64,000 nucleotides of DNA from Ophioderma brevispina (Eukaryota > Echinodermata > Ophiuroidea > Amphilepidida > Ophiodermatidae), in assembly GCA_023653785.1 (NCBI GenBank), contig JAMKCH010044099.1:30253-94252 (forward strand). The letters are read 5' to 3'. The notes below the pieces were generated by a model. That model saw only the letters and a list, made by a program, of their open reading frames with translations, did not search any database and was not told the DNA's origin. Shown one piece after another: positions 46,861 to 60,440 of this stretch (the first letter of the stretch is position 1; each line of letters begins with the position of its first letter). The position numbers and the translations under genes were made by a program.

Positions 46861-49800
46861 CTACAGAAGTACAACGTATATATCGCCTTCAGAGAACACC
46901 ACGAATCGGCGTCGTCAGAATAAAACCCTGAGATGGTTTTGACAAAAAACCGTGGCTTGAACTAATTGCCAAGTTTACAAACAGAATACTCGTGTTCTGA
47001 CCATCCTTGAGATGTATAAGCGTTTCTCGCCATGGCTGAAAATAGCAACAGTTTTGTGTGCTAGGAATCCTCTACTTATACCTGTACATATTAGTATAGA
47101 AAACACAGCGGTTTCGCAGAGTAAAATCACATTTTTACGACAAGATAAGGCTTGCAGCGAATACGACAAATTCCAAGTTGGTATAAATCGAAAGCCCTAC
47201 TGGATGGTCTGCATGGTAGAAAAAACTGTCGCGTAACCTTTCACTAAAAGCAAGTAATTGTGAACAGAATTGACATGGCGTAGGAGTTTTTATGTTGCAC
47301 CGGTAGTTCAGAGCTTTACAAGGTCGAAGGTTACAGGAGTTTGTGGTGGACAGGCCTCAAAAAGGGAATTTCCCTGTCAATCCAAATTCTCGGATAGACG
47401 TCCAGGACCAAGAGCGCAGGATACTGGAAAAGACCCGGTTGGAGTCTGTCGTTTTATGGAACACACAACAAGACAGACACTATACCATTTCAAAGTTGTT
47501 GCCTATTTAAGTACTAGTAAGCTATCGCAAGCACTGCATGACTGAACATATACAATTATTTACATTTATTTCCTGGTTGAACTTTGCCCTTTTCTCAGCG
47601 AAAAAAAATACAAACACTTTCAGAAAGCCGAAACCAAACTGTGTGTTGTGCTTGGACAGTCAAGTTCGTGTTTAACCATACATGTTTTCTGTAATTGAAG
47701 AAAAATCTGTAGTTGCGAATGACAATATGTATTTGAAATGGTTTGTGTCTGTGTTAATAAACATATTATGCATGTAACCAGTGATGTATGGATTGTCGGG
47801 ACAAAAATTTAGGTGTAATTGTAAAGTGTAAAGATAATTTAGATTTCAAGTATAGGTCAGTATGTTTCAACGTTGTGAATTGCAAGAAAATTTGAAGAAT
47901 GTTACCAAATTATTTGGATTTCAGATCTAATTTGTTAATTTCTCTTTGATCATTGATGCAAAAGTTATTTTGATCATATCCAAAACAACCGTTTGGAGTT
48001 AAATCTTATGAGCCCCCGAGAATCGAAATCACCCTGGTTGCAAGGAAATAAATGCATAAAATCAACTGTCGTCTTTCTACAATCCATCTAAGGAAAGCTG
48101 AACCATTTTCTGGCAATCACTATCATTATTCCCGTTTTTTTTCCCCAGCCCCATTTGTTTGGGGGGGTCACCGTATTAGGTGTGTAGTGATATAGCTAAA
48201 TGTAGCGTAATAGGTTCACTGCATCGAAAATAAAAAGGATGTCTCAGTGGTGTGGTAGTAGTTACACGATTGAAGCCAAACAAAGATCACATTGCAGTGT
48301 GTCTAAAAATGGTATCTATGTATGGTTCGCCGCAAATTTTGAGCTCCAGGTAACTTGTTTTAAATTTCAGTAATGAATGAAATTTCTATATCTTGAAGTT
48401 GAGACCATAATTGCGACCTGAAAAAGTGCATGGTTTCAATTCAAATTATTGAAAGCAATTTGCTTCATTATTCTAATTTACATTCTAAAAAGGGAAGAGA
48501 TGTGAAAAACTAAATAAGCTGCGTTTTCTGTACTCTTTTTGCACTCCGTTGTCACGATTGTTTTACAAGCTTTTACAAATCCATTTAAAAAAATAATTTT
48601 CGTTGCAAGAAATGCAATTTCTATGGCTCCCCTACAGCTAGTATATTAATTTTACCACAAAAAAATGAGGGGGTCGGGGGAATTTGTGTAAAATGATATT
48701 TTTGGAAAACTAGTAAAGGGTGCACTTTTTAACTGTCGATTTCAATTAATCCGTTCTCATGCCTGATAAATATAGATGATGTCCTTCTGTCTTTATCCGC
48801 AATGTCTTTACGTTGAAAGTTGTATGTTCATATTATCTCATATTACTCGATTTTTTTAACAGAATCAAAAATACCTTGAAGTCTTTAGGGCTTCACACAC
48901 GAAACTTTATTCAGGACACATAGACGGTCTACTCTATTCAGGGGAAAAGTGCTAGGTATCAATGCGTTACTAAAATGAGCCTTGCCCCACCTTTACTTGA
49001 AGGTTCGTGGTTTGGTTTACATACGTTCAGCCTAACTTGAATGAAACTAATTAAATTGATAAATGATTGTAGCAAGCTGGGACTCAAAAAAAGGTTATTA
49101 CCTTACTATGAGTTCTAAACATGATAGATCTATAACTATGTGTAGAATAGCATAGATAAATTGCCATTATAGTTCGAGAGCCAAGAAATTGTGATAATGG
49201 AATGTTTCAACTCCGATATTAAAATTGGTGAGGAAGCACCTCACGGAACCAGATTTGCATTTGAACAGTTCCTATGCATACTAAGGAGCATAGTTCGTAT
49301 TTATGTCATCTTCCACGTTATACCTTCTCGAGTTTTAGTTCATGCATGAATTCTTAGTAATTTGCCCATTGCTATCGTCTTGACTGCTCTGTTTTTGTTT
49401 GTATGTGTACGTAATACTTTTACTTTATACTTGGCATGCTACTTAGCTATATGATCATCATATTAGGTTCATGTTTCAATAATCGCTGACATGGGTGATC
49501 GTGAGCGATTTCCACGCTCGCGGCTTCTTAGGTCCATCTCGTTCATTTACCCTGGCTTAATCACACCATGTCTTGCACATAATCGGATACAGCTAAGAGG
49601 CCCATCCCATGATGAGTGATTTTGGTACGCTTTAATCTCGCTTCTTTTACGGGTTTTTTTTTCTTTAAACTCATGGACTCATGTTGTTGTTTTTTTCTAA
49701 ATTTATATGTCTTGTCTTCACTCCAACTAAATACGGCATGCTCCACATGCGTGTTCCGCCTTTTAGTTTCACCCTTCACAATACAGTTATTTTGGGAATC

Positions 49801-50370
49801 TACTTGCCCTATATTCTTCTCTTCCCAAATCTTTGGCTCCATACGCATTAAAAAATTATTAATAATATCAACAAATAACTTGATTGTTTGAAAAATTTTT
49901 GTAACACATTTGTTGCCCGTGGGTACTATACTACTGATTTGTTGTCCTTGTTTTGTCTATGAATACCGTCTTTTCTTCTTCCCTCTCACTTTACTCTCTC
50001 TCTCCCCACCCCTTCTCCTCTTTCTCTCTCTCTTCATAGATCCTCCCACTTACCTATTTATTATCCAGTCTGTCCACTCTATACACCCTCCTGACTTCCT
50101 TCACGTCTTTATCCCTTACGTCCTTTATTCTATCTATCCAACTTTTATCTCTCGTCCCAGGATTGGTCTCCACATTTACCGTCACACCGAATAAGTAAGG
50201 ATTTCTCAATTCCTACTTCACTTTGTTTTCTTCTCTGCTTAATTTTCTCTCTACTTATTCTGTTGTGTATCTACTCTTCCTCTACCTCTCTTACTCTTTT
50301 TCCAATATACCAACTACCTCCTTCCTGACTTCTACTCGTTCTTTTCCCAGGCCATCTCCAACAACGCACG
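46861..50370. other. Spacer, no gene seen; pyrimidine-rich leader of the LINE at the right end
   Basis: Frames at 46975-47545 are unrecognised; one minus frame there (ACPPQTPVTFDLVKL) could be an FN3 start but has stops. 49,970-50,330 is strongly CT-rich and may be the 5' region of the LINE. The overlapping frames at 49561-49891 on opposite strands are not supported. Confidence 0.4.
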
Positions 50371-50371
50371 T

Positions 50372-51614
50372 TTAACCATTCAACCACCACATCCACGATG
50401 ATGACTACCTTGCTGCACTTCTTGAATTTTTTACCGACACAAAACTAAATATCACCAAATTAAACTCCTTATGTATTAACCCTTTACTCACTGACCCCAT
50501 TTCAATTCAAACTTGTGATCATCCCTACTCACCTAACCACACTGATACACCAAAACTAGGATCTCATTATTACACCGATGACAGTTTTAACACCTTAACA
50601 ACATCCATTAACGACTCTTTCTCAATAATCCACTTTAACTGCCGCAGCATCACAAATCACTACGAAGAAATCACCAACCACTTGAGCTATCTCAATCACA
50701 CTTTCACTATCTTAGCTTTCACTGAAACATGGCTCACAAACACAAAATCTGCACCCCACTTCAGCGGTTACACTTACGTCCAAGGTCCACTAACAGGAAG
50801 GGGAAGGGGGGTCTGCATGTACATTCAAAACCACATTGCACATCAAGTCATTGACATTACACTTGGGCCCGAATCAGACACACTATTCATTGAATTAACC
50901 ATTAGCAACAATAACAAACCGAAAGATGTAATCGTTGGTGTCACCTACAGGCTTCAAGAACATACAATCCAACAATTCAACACTAACTATGTACAGCTAC
51001 TTACTAATCTCATCAAAACTGACAAAGATATCTTCATTGTAGGTGACCTAAACATCAATTTGCTTAAAGGTCCCAGGAAATGAGATAAACCTAGTCCAAA
51101 TCTTTACGGGGCATTCCATTCCAATAAACCGGGCCACAAAAAAAGAATACACTACCAGTGACATCATTAGTGAAACTATTGATTTTCAGTCAGTGCCATG
51201 AATAGATTCATACCAGTCACCTAGAATTTTCTATTACTTTCTGAAAAATCAATAGTCACTATGATGTCATCACCAACTCAAATATTGAATGCTTTCTCGC
51301 CCCTTGTAGACTTGACACAAACCACATCAATTCTATTTGCATTTCCTGGGACCTTTAACTACTCAAACAGTCCAGCTAGCAATAATTTTATCAATACCAC
51401 ACTTGCCAACTCCTACATTCCCCAAATAAATCGCCCAACCAGAATAACCCATAATACCGCCACACATAACATTTTCACCAACGCAACCAACATAAATGCA
51501 ACTCCAGGTATCCTCGTCACAGACATCACCGATCACTTTCCCATATTTTATATCTCTCCAACTAAAAACAACAAGCTCCCACATACTGTCGACAGACGTG
51601 ACTACAGACCTTAG
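50372..51614 (+). pseudogene. LINE APE-type endonuclease domain
   Basis: The first frame (to 51083) contains HFNCRSITNHYEEI, the FTETWL active-site block (AFTETWLTN), GRGRGVCMYIQN, and ends with DIFIVGDLNINLL, the GD.N..L catalytic strand of apurinic-type nucleases. After frame changes, 51405-51560 reads RPTRITHNTATHNIFTN and GILVTDITDHFPIFY, the closing S/TDH motif. The enzyme would nick target DNA for priming. At least one frameshift, near 51,080-51,300, breaks it. Confidence 0.85.
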
Positions 51615-53450
51615 TACTGAAACCTGTCAAAACACATTCAAAACCCAAACAGAATCCAACCATGCCTAACATACAACCACTTCATCACAACATAACGTTA
51701 ACCATTAGAAAACTCAACGCTTTTCCACATACAGAAGAGGTCCTCAAAAACCACAACACACATCCGCAAACAGCCATGGATAACCATTGATTATCAATCA
51801 CTTTAAACCCAAACCACACAACCCTTTATAAAACATACATTAAGAAAACACCACCCACACAAACCAAACTCTTAACCATACAAAACAAAACTCACCTATT
51901 ATTCAAAGCAAACAAACAACAAAGAACAACTTAACAGCCCAAACATAACTTGACTAAACTTGGAAATTTTCTAATACAATTATTGGTAGAAAAACATCTA
52001 TTACCAACTTCCCAGACTGTTACCCACAACACAAAAATATTACAGAACCTTCCGATTCAATCGTATCTCTTCTTCAACGATCACTTTACTAACTTGGTAA
52101 ACTTTGGCTAAACAAAATTCCATCCCAACACTCCATTTCATGCCCCTCTTACTAACACATTCTAAAACACAATGTTTTCTTCAACTCCCATCACAGTCGA
52201 TGAAATGCACGAGTTCCACCACCTACTAAACCTGTAAAAAAGTGCGGCACTGATGTTAATTGACCACCCAGGTATTGCTAAACACAACTTCGAACACCCA
52301 ACACTCACCTCTATGTACAACCCCCTCTCACCAGTTCAACTCTACTGTCACTCGCCTCAGGCATAGTTTCCCCCATAATCTAAAATCTGCAAAGGTCATT
52401 CCCATCCTTTCAGAGTTCTTAAATTGCGGTCCTTCCTTCTTTTTCAAAAATACTTAAAAGATGGCCACGTTTTAACTTTTCTAAACAAACATACCATCTT
52501 CTCCAAGGCATTCGACACAATTGACGCACAATATTCTTCTTCTAAGCTTCAATCACGATGGTATTCGTGGGTGTTGGCTTGGACTGGTTCAGAAGTTTAT
52601 CCACAGAGAGACCGCACTCCATCGTATCGCCATTCAACTGAATCACCTAACTACTGACTGCCGAAATTACAGTGAGTATTTTCCTCATGGCTCCATACTG
52701 GGCCCCTACTCTTCATTTATCTACAATGAATGATAATCACAAATAATCGAACCACTCAAACTTATCTTATTTGCAGATACAACAACCGACATCTTCCCCT
52801 CTCAACCCCAAACTTAAACTCTTCTTTTTTTTTCCGAACATAAACCATGAACTTAAACAAACAATCCACTGACTGGTTCCGTGCTATTAATCTGTCTCTT
52901 AACATATCAAAACTAACTACATGCTTTTCTCTACTCACAATACATCACAATTATACAGTCACCATTGACAACCAGCCCATCTCGCACGTTCATACCACTA
53001 AGGTTCTGGGTAATCAATCACCATTGAGATAACTCCCTGACCAGCACATCACATCCATCATTATCAAGACTCACACGCAACATGTAACCATTTACATAGA
53101 GACACCACCTCCCCTTCCCACATACAAAACCTTATAAATACAATGTTTCTTCCACACCTTACCTACTGCAATATTATCCTGGGTCTCAACCTCCATTCTC
53201 GACTAAATCAACTCAATATCACTATTCGTACGATCACCAACTCACCTTACAGAACTTACAACCTTACCATAATTTACTTCCCTCAAGACACTAAAAATAT
53301 CTGACATTAACAAACTCCAAGCCGCACTTTTCATACATGACTGATCTACTATAATAATCTACCTTCTAACTTTAACACTATTCAGGAACAAAATAGCAAA
53401 TAGCAATTACAACACTAGACAAAGCTGAAGCAATACATCTTTCCACTGCC
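51615..53450 (+). pseudogene. LINE reverse transcriptase, heavily decayed
   Basis: Recognisable blocks: SKAFDTID near 52505-52530, then frame-shifted W..WLGLVQKF (from DWFRSY-type sequence), HGSILGPYSSFIYN near 52690-52730 (from PQGSILGPLLF.IY.ND), LILFADTTTDIF near 52760-52795 in place of the FADDT palm box, and CNIILGLN and KLQAALFIHD near 53170-53340. Many stops. The catalytic ADD appears as ADT, so no activity is expected. Confidence 0.75.
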
Positions 53451-53599
53451 CAAACCACCAAAGAAAAAACCAGATTCCTGTACATGGGCCAAAACCTTGA
53501 ACGATCTTTTCCGCAAACAATCACATCTATCCAACAAAAACACATTTAAATTAACGCCTCAAGCAGTTTTACATTGCCATCTACAATTTAAAACAAAAA

Positions 53600-54312
53600 A
53601 AAAAATCTTAATTAGCCTTCGCCGATCTTTTTCTGCATAACCCTCATTCTTACTTCTTCCTTTTCCTTCTCCGCCCTCTCCTCCCCCACCCGTCTCTCTC
53701 TCTCTCTCATCTCGCTCTCGCTCATCCTCTAATCCTCCGCCTCCTCTCTTTTTTCACGTTCTCTCTGCTTTATCCTGTCGTCCTGACGTCATCATATACC
53801 ACCCACCTCTTTTCGTCTGGAATAATTGTTTGGACAAATTTTTTTTATGTTTTTTAGTTTTATTGTACTATTGTACTATAAGAAATGCTTACAAATTGTG
53901 GTGTTGCGGTTATTTTCTCCTCTTGTTTGTCTTATGTCTATGTGTACGTTTTTGGTCTTTACAGATTCTCTTTTTAGTCATATCGGTCATCTTGGTTCTC
54001 ATTTCCCTCAATTGTTTTGTATCAATTCGTTTTGTTGTTATACTCTTCAAACTACCACCTTACTTTTTTCCACCTGGAACCGATTCATTATGTCCCACTA
54101 TTTTATATTATACATGTTAGACTTATGTAGTAAACTACTGTAGGGCTCCATTAATTATAAGCTCTTAGGAGTAGTCATTGGAGGTCCTAGCCATAATTTT
54201 TCTTTCCCTGTTCTTTCGACATATATATTATCACATTGTATCTTCTGCCCCTTATTTGTAATATGTAAATTTCTGTCATCTAAAATGTCTTGCTGAATAA
54301 ATTGAATTGAAT
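53600..54312 (+). other. LINE 3' untranslated region
   Basis: CT-rich then T-rich sequence leading to the tandem 3' end. The hydrophobic frames at 53826-54143 come from T-rich DNA and are not supported as genes. Confidence 0.55.
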
Positions 54313-54786
54313 ATGAGATCTAAGTCAGAATGTTTTGAAGAAATTTTCCCATTTTATTGGTGCAACATGAATTCAGCCTGTTTTATATTGACTATAGGAA
54401 ATCTAAATTAACACATTGCCCAGGAGTGTGATTGAGTTTAGTCAAAAAATCCCGAATTTGGTAAAAAATCCTGAAAAACTGGCGTAAATTGTCCTAACAC
54501 GCCTAAAATCGGGCTGAAATAAATAAAGTTGCGGAATTTTCAAAATAAAAATCCTGAAATCAGGAAAAATCCTGAAAATCCACACCCCTTTCTGCATTGC
54601 TTTAGCCAACGCAAGTAAAATATAGGTCCCGATTCCAAAAAGGTGTTTAAGATCGCGATTTTAAAATCTAAACGAACGTTTATGTTAGATAAACGTATCG
54701 CTTAAGTACACGCAATTCCAGAAAGGGTTTAAAGTTAAACGTAATTTTTATTGAGTATATAATCATATGAAGTCACGGCACCTTAC
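54313..54786. other. Spacer
   Basis: Nothing recognised apart from short AAAATCCTGAAA repeats at 54445-54585. Confidence 0.5.
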
Positions 54787-55200
54787 CTACAGTTCCGTCG
54801 TATAACTTTGTGATTTATCTTGTTCCGTAATGTCAGGCAACATATTTCTTTCCAGAGCTCGCTGATTATCAGCTTCTAAGTCTGAGACCATGTTTCGGGG
54901 CCGTAGGTCAAAGCTGTTTAAAATGCATTGGTTTAAGTTTTCTTCTGAGGTTTGGGGGAACCTGGGGTGGGCAAAAAGTATTAATCTTTCAATATCTTTG
55001 TGTCTTCCAAAGTATAGTTCACACCCCCATCCTCCTTGCTTTACCTCATTATTACTTCTTCTTTCTTTTCTTGTTATCACCAGAACATCTATTGGTATTG
55101 TTTGAACCTGGTGAGCATTTTTCCACCTGTAAGCTGACGACTCATAGGTTGAATGGCGATGTCTCAGATTGAGAACCGAAATCGACCGATCTAAGGTTTT
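54787..55200 (-). CDS. Unrecognised open exon-like frame, 137 codons
   Basis: Starts after an acceptor-like CACTTTGCAG at 55201 with KTLDRSISVLNLRHRHSTYE and ends RNMLPDITEQDKSQSYTTEL at a stop. It is hydrophilic and polar with no low complexity, and is long for this AT-rich context. Contains ERLILFAHPRFPQTSEENL. No family is recognised, no poly-A signal was identified with confidence, and it may be part of a transposon together with the frame at 55251. Confidence 0.3.
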   Translation of the reverse strand, partial: KTLDRSISVLNLRHRHSTYESSAYRWKNAHQVQTIPIDVLVITRKERRSNNEVKQGGWGCELYFGRHKDIERLILFAHPRFPQTSEENLNQCILNSFDLRPRNMVSDLEADNQRALERNMLPDITEQDKSQSYTTEL

Positions 55201-55250
55201 CTGCAAAGTGAGGCTACTGGAAGCAGATCCAGATCAGGACATTACCTGTT

Positions 55251-55440
55251 GTGTGGAACAGCACCACAGACAATAGAAAATCGCGTGGTCTGATCACTGT
55301 GAACAACAATACAGACAAGGACCTCGTGGTGGAATTCAGTGAAGCAGTCAGACATTGTACTCATCTCTGGGTGGATCATATTGAGAACCAACTGTGTTTG
55401 GACACGATAGACGATCTTCTTTCATCGTGGTCTTTCCTTT
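55251..55440 (+). pseudogene. Possible MULE-type transposase remnant
   Basis: The frame reads NNNTDKDLVVEFSEAVRHCT followed by HLWVDHIENQL. This resembles the block TDGE..L..AF...FP.A.HL.C..H...N...KL found in MULE-like transposase proteins that are common in cnidarian and deuterostome genomes. Only about 35 residues fit and the Cys/His positions are partly altered. No terminal repeats found. Confidence 0.3.
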
Positions 55441-57200
55441 CTATGCCATGTCCTGATCCTAGCTTTCTCTCTCTCTCACCAACCTGTGGCCTTCTATCTA
55501 TTACATATTTCTTAGACATAATTCCATAGCTTTAGCTATTATTACAATCGCTACGCCATCCGCGGAATCTTAGTCTTTTGTGTTTCCCATCAATGTCCAC
55601 TCCTCCTTCAATAACTCTTTTGAATACGTCTCAATACTCGTGCGCTGGCATCTGATAATATACATTTTTTGTCTACCTGGAGAACTAAGTAGTTAAAATT
55701 TAAAAACAACTATAAATCGTATATGTAAAAAAAAATTTGACCCGTGTATGGAATTAAAGCACATTAATAATATTAGAATGGCTTTGAAAAAATGGGATAA
55801 AATGTTTAAAGAAGCTTTTAACAACTTAACTTAATTGTTAAGAACAGCGACATAATGAGGTTAATGAAAATCCACATTTGTGGCACCTTAAGTTATTTAT
55901 TTATGCCATGATGCAGTTAATTTAAAACTTCATGTTTAGAACGAGTATGGAAAATACATTAACAAGAGAAGCAAAGTCACAGAGTCCAAATCGGCCTTAT
56001 TTAGATAAATCTCCGTTGCAGCACTCTCAAAACACACCATTTGCTTTAGTTTCTATTGTTAGGACAGTCGTTATGATTTCCGTTCGTTTTAGTTAACGCA
56101 TTTACCACAATGGACTTTTAGTGGGGTTTGTGTGTATTCCCTAGGATTTCATGCTAAAATTGTTTATTGCTGTTTGGGTTTTCAAGGGCCAACTGTTGAA
56201 AATGATTGGGTGCAAATTTTCGGACTGATTGCCCCCTCCTGCAAGGGGGGATGTTCGTACAGGGCAAAATAAAATCAAAAGTCACACTTGTGTTTTACTG
56301 TATACTAATGCGTTCCTCTCCTCATCAGGATTAAAAACAAATAGTATTATTTGCCTGGTTCCAACCTTTAGTTTAAGCGCTATAGCCCCATACTGGTTCA
56401 AGGTCACCCTGGGGTAATGCTCCGATGTTTGGTTTGAACGTGGTGTCAAATGATCCCTTGTGTCATACTGAAACAGAAAATGATTTAAACTTTTTTGGTG
56501 ATCACCCGTGCGAAATCCAGGGAAAATTCTGGTGACCCCCATAGACCATGGAGACCCTTGCTACATTTTGCAATGTAATTACCCAACCAAATGTCACCAA
56601 ACTGTCAAATATACCATTTGTGGGATCCTGTGAGACAATACAACAAACAACTTATCACCATTTTTCAACAAAATTGAGCATTGGATATTTTTACCCCAGA
56701 TGAACCTTGAACCATTATCGGGTCTATACAGCGTTTTAACTAAAGGTCTGAACCTAGGCAAATATAATACTTTTTTTTAATCCGTATAGGAGACAATATG
56801 TTAGTGTACCTTAAAACACAGTTTGATGCGATTTTAAATTTTTCCCTTTAGTAAACGTTTCTCCCTTGAGGAAGGGGGCACAGTCCGAAAACTTTTGCAC
56901 CCCATCATTTTATGACTGCCTGGTCCCTATTGCCTGAAAAAAAAAACAGCAAGAAATCAACTTTAGCCGCAAAATCCGACGGAACATTACATTGACATAC
57001 CATCCCCACTATTTGTGCAATGACAGTAAACTGGAGGTGACGTATGAGAAAACAGATACTTGTGAAGGTTAAAATAACTTTGTACAAATGCCGATGTGTG
57101 GCGCAAGAAAGACGGGACTCCGGAGATAAAAAATAAGAAGTTCATAGATTGGGGGTATTGTCTCCAAACCAGAATCGGGTTTTGTGAAGAAATAGTTTCA
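55441..57200. other. Spacer, no gene seen
   Basis: No feature supported. Confidence 0.5.
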
Positions 57201-58527
57201 TTTCAAGTTCAAGTTCAAGTTCATTTTATTTTAGCATAACATATCATCTATAACAACAAGTATGTAACTGTGCATAAGAACAATAGTACAAAATGAAAGT
57301 TTACAATTGAAACTGATTTTTTTAAGATAATAGATGAGCGATATGATATGCTAGGACCAGTAATGGACCACCCGTGGGGCTTATAGTTTTTGCTGGCCCT
57401 ATGAACACACAGTAATATAATTACAGCTAAAATAGAAACAAAATTAACATAAGGTTTGATATAAAAAAAATTAAGATAATAATATATATGGTTTGTGTGT
57501 TTGTAACAAAATATACTAAATAAATACATAATAAAAAAAGCAGGAATACAAGATACGGGAAAAGGAGAACTGACAGACTGGACACCATTTCTTGCTGTGG
57601 TATGTTACACTGTAGAATAAGGGGGGATAGAGAGGAATGAGGTAGAGAAAAAAAGAATGGGGGGGGGAGTAATCACAGAGGTGGAAACAAAGAATGGGGG
57701 AGTTAAGCATTGTGGAAATGTACTTGTTGATAAAATGTTTTTTTTAGTTGAGATTTAAACGTATGTTTTTGCAATTGTTGTGATTAGATTCTGGAAGATC
57801 ATTCCAGACAGTCTTTTCGGGCCGGTTACTGATAAGATGTGTTAATCACGAACGAAATTGTAGGACGGGGAAGATGACGTGTTGTCAGTCAGCTTGCCCC
57901 TAGTGTTGTAGGCGTTTGGATTTTCCTATTTGTGGCTAAAAGTAATTGTGTTGAAGTTCGGAGGTAGGTGGTTGTTGTGATAGTCAAACATGAAGAGCGC
58001 TGTTTGAAGTCGGTTGATGTCTTCTACTTTTAAGTGTTTCAAGCAAGTGAAATAAATGGCGATGTGTGAGTTCTGAGTGTGAGGTTTTGGTGAAGTGCGG
58101 ATGGCCATTTCTGTGTAATGTTGGTTTGACGAGTCGTGAATGATAGTTGGAGGCCCAAATAATGTTGCAGTAGCTAAGGTACGGAAGAACTAGTGTGTTG
58201 TATCATATTGATTTTAAAAGGGTAGTCCTGGGAAGTGATGTTTAAAACTCTGTAGATTTTTGACCTATTGCGGTGAGGGCTTGGTAGTGATGGAGTTATT
58301 GCTCATTCCATGTTTAGTTTCGTCCGAATTTGTGATGCCAGGAAATTTAGTTGATGTAACCTGGAGATTGTCTGGTTTATCATGTTAGTGTTTCATTGTG
58401 AATTTGTGTTAATGCCGTCGAGAAAGCATTGTAGTTTTTTGGAAACTTCCAAAAGTTTGTTAGCCCGAAAACCATCTGTGATTGTTTTGTGAGTTCGTGA
58501 TTCATGTTATTAAAAGTGCACTAAAGA

Positions 58528-58952
58528 TTAGGGGCTGAGAGAAAAAATGTTGGTGGCATCAGCAAATAAAGTTAGTTTTATGTCTGGAAGTGTTTGAGAT
58601 GTCGTTCTGTAAATGGAAGGAAACGTAAGGGTCCCAGTTATTGACCCTTGGCGGACGTCCAACTGTGATAGTTTAATAGTATGAGCTGTGTCATGTACAC
58701 ATACTGATTGTGAAAGCGGTTGAGTTCTGTAACTCCTGAACCAGTCCAGGGCTACACCACGGACACCGTAAGGATAACTCGTGTTGAAAAGAATGTCGTG
58801 GTCAATGGTGTCGAATAGCTTTGGGAGATCCAGGAATACCCCCATGGGGTGGAGTTTATTTTTAGTGCAAGGTTAAGTTGGTTGTTTATTTCAAGGAGTG
58901 CCATGTAGGTCGAGCGTTTGTGGGCCGTAAAGGCCGTATTGTTCGTCGACAA
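58528..58952 (-). pseudogene. LINE reverse transcriptase fragment
   Basis: Reads [57 protein letters not shown] and [12 protein letters not shown]. These correspond to D(L/F)SKAFDTIDH.IL, G..LDWF.SYL..R.Q, V.QGSILGPLLF.IY and the palm box FADDT, here FADAT, so a catalytic Asp is lost. Confidence 0.85.
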
Positions 58953-59949
58953 GAATGGTTGTGCTTATTGAGAAATGTAGACAGACGTGTGTACTGATTT
59001 TTTCAGTATTTTGAAAAAGGATGGGAGAAACAGAAATGGCCTGGTAATAACAATGTTCATTTGCATCTTTTGCTTTGTAAATAGGAAGACGTTTGGCTGA
59101 TTTGAAGGTATCTGGGAAATTTCCTGTGGCAGTGATTGTTAAATATGTGTAAAAGCTGCGAAATCATGAATGACATTAGTCATAGATTTTTATCAACCAG
59201 GGTCTATCTTGTCGGTACACCACCTGCACTGTTCCCCAGGCTTTAGAGGGTGGCGAAGTTTGGCATTTCATCTACAGTAACTGGCGGTAGGAAATGAGGT
59301 GGGTTGTGGTATTTTTTGGTGGAAAAAAGGTTTAATAATATGGTTGTTGGAAAGTGGAATTTTGTTATCCAAATTTTTTGCCCAGATTAGTTAAACGTGA
59401 TCGTGAATGCGTTTTAGCTATTACAGCGGTCAGTTAGGGTTTTTACTTTTATGAGTGAAAAAGCGGGATTTTGTTTAGAGATACTTTCCTGCTCGAATGT
59501 TTTTTGAGGAAATGTCCATGTTTTTTGGTAAGATCATTTTTGAATTTCTGATTTTGGTTCGGTGTTGTGTTTTTTTCTTGGGCGATACGAATAGTGTGAG
59601 TTAGTTTTGTTTTATTTGTTTGTATTTCAGTTTGGTTCTGGTGTGTGTTTCTTCAGATATGTGTTAATAAGCTTTGTGCTTTTTTGATTGACTTGGAAAT
59701 GGCAGTTGTCATCCGGGTTTGCTTGCGATTACGTGTTTTTAAATGGTCTTCTCTTTGTAATTGGAATGATCGGTTGTTGATGTGGGTATAGGTTATTTAT
59801 GGAATTTTGTTTGTATGCAGTGTTAGGGTCCCATTTTCTCTGTGAGATATTTTTCCCATGATTCATGTTGAGTTTTGCGGTTAAGTGCGGTGTTGTTATC
59901 TCTGTATTCCCGGTTTGGTAAATTGTTGTTTTTGTTGGCGTGCTTGTGC

Positions 59950-60440
59950 TTGAGGGCTGTAATGAGGACTATTGGGAAGTGATCTGTAGTGTCCGTGACA
60001 ACTATTCCCGGCGTGGAGTCTGGTCAGTGGCGTTGGTGATAAGTTTCAATGATGTAGCTGTGTTAGCGTAATTCGTGTGGTCTATTAATTTTTGGGAATA
60101 AAAGAGTTTTGCAAGTGATGTTGTTAATAAAGTCATTACTTTTTGGATTATAGAATATTGTGAGAAGATTTATATTAAAGTCACCGCTATATGACAATCA
60201 CTGTTGGTCTTTATTTAAGTTTGTGAGAGCTGCTGCTCGAAGTCTGTGTTAAAATTTTGATTGTGTGTTCATGCAGTGCGTATAAATAATCCGGCAGTTA
60301 CGTGTTTGGGTCTCATTGTTGGTGTTTAATAGTGATATCGATGAAAAGTGAGTCAATCTGGTCCTGGTGTGTTGTGTCAATGGAATTTTATAATGAGAGG
60401 TGGATTTTTTATGTAAGACACCCTCCCCTTCCTCTGCCAT
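59950..60440 (-). pseudogene. LINE endonuclease fragment
   Basis: Minus-strand pieces: GRGRGG near 60,420, YSGDFNINLLTIFYN near 60,155-60,195 (the GD.N..L catalytic strand) and GIVVTDTTDHFPIVL near 59,960-60,015 (the TDH motif). Frames are broken by several stops. Confidence 0.75.

Larger units (their letters stand above)
50372..54312 (+). mobile_element. LINE (CR1-like non-LTR retrotransposon), plus strand, decayed
   Basis: Endonuclease and reverse transcriptase remnants run in order, followed by a 3' end TGAATAAATTGAATTGAAT, the short tandem terminus usual for CR1/L2-type LINEs. The 5' boundary is uncertain and may extend into the CT-rich stretch from about 49.97 kb. Confidence 0.8.

Noticed and set aside
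49561..49891. Overlapping 95- and 91-codon frames on opposite strands
   Set aside because: No domain pattern and no splice context; one is T-rich and the other is its A-rich complement.
51363..51584. 73-codon minus frame
   Set aside because: Shadow of the LINE endonuclease on the plus strand.
53826..54143. Hydrophobic 96-105 codon frames resembling membrane proteins
   Set aside because: T-rich 3' region of the LINE; two overlapping frames are both hydrophobic simply because of T content.
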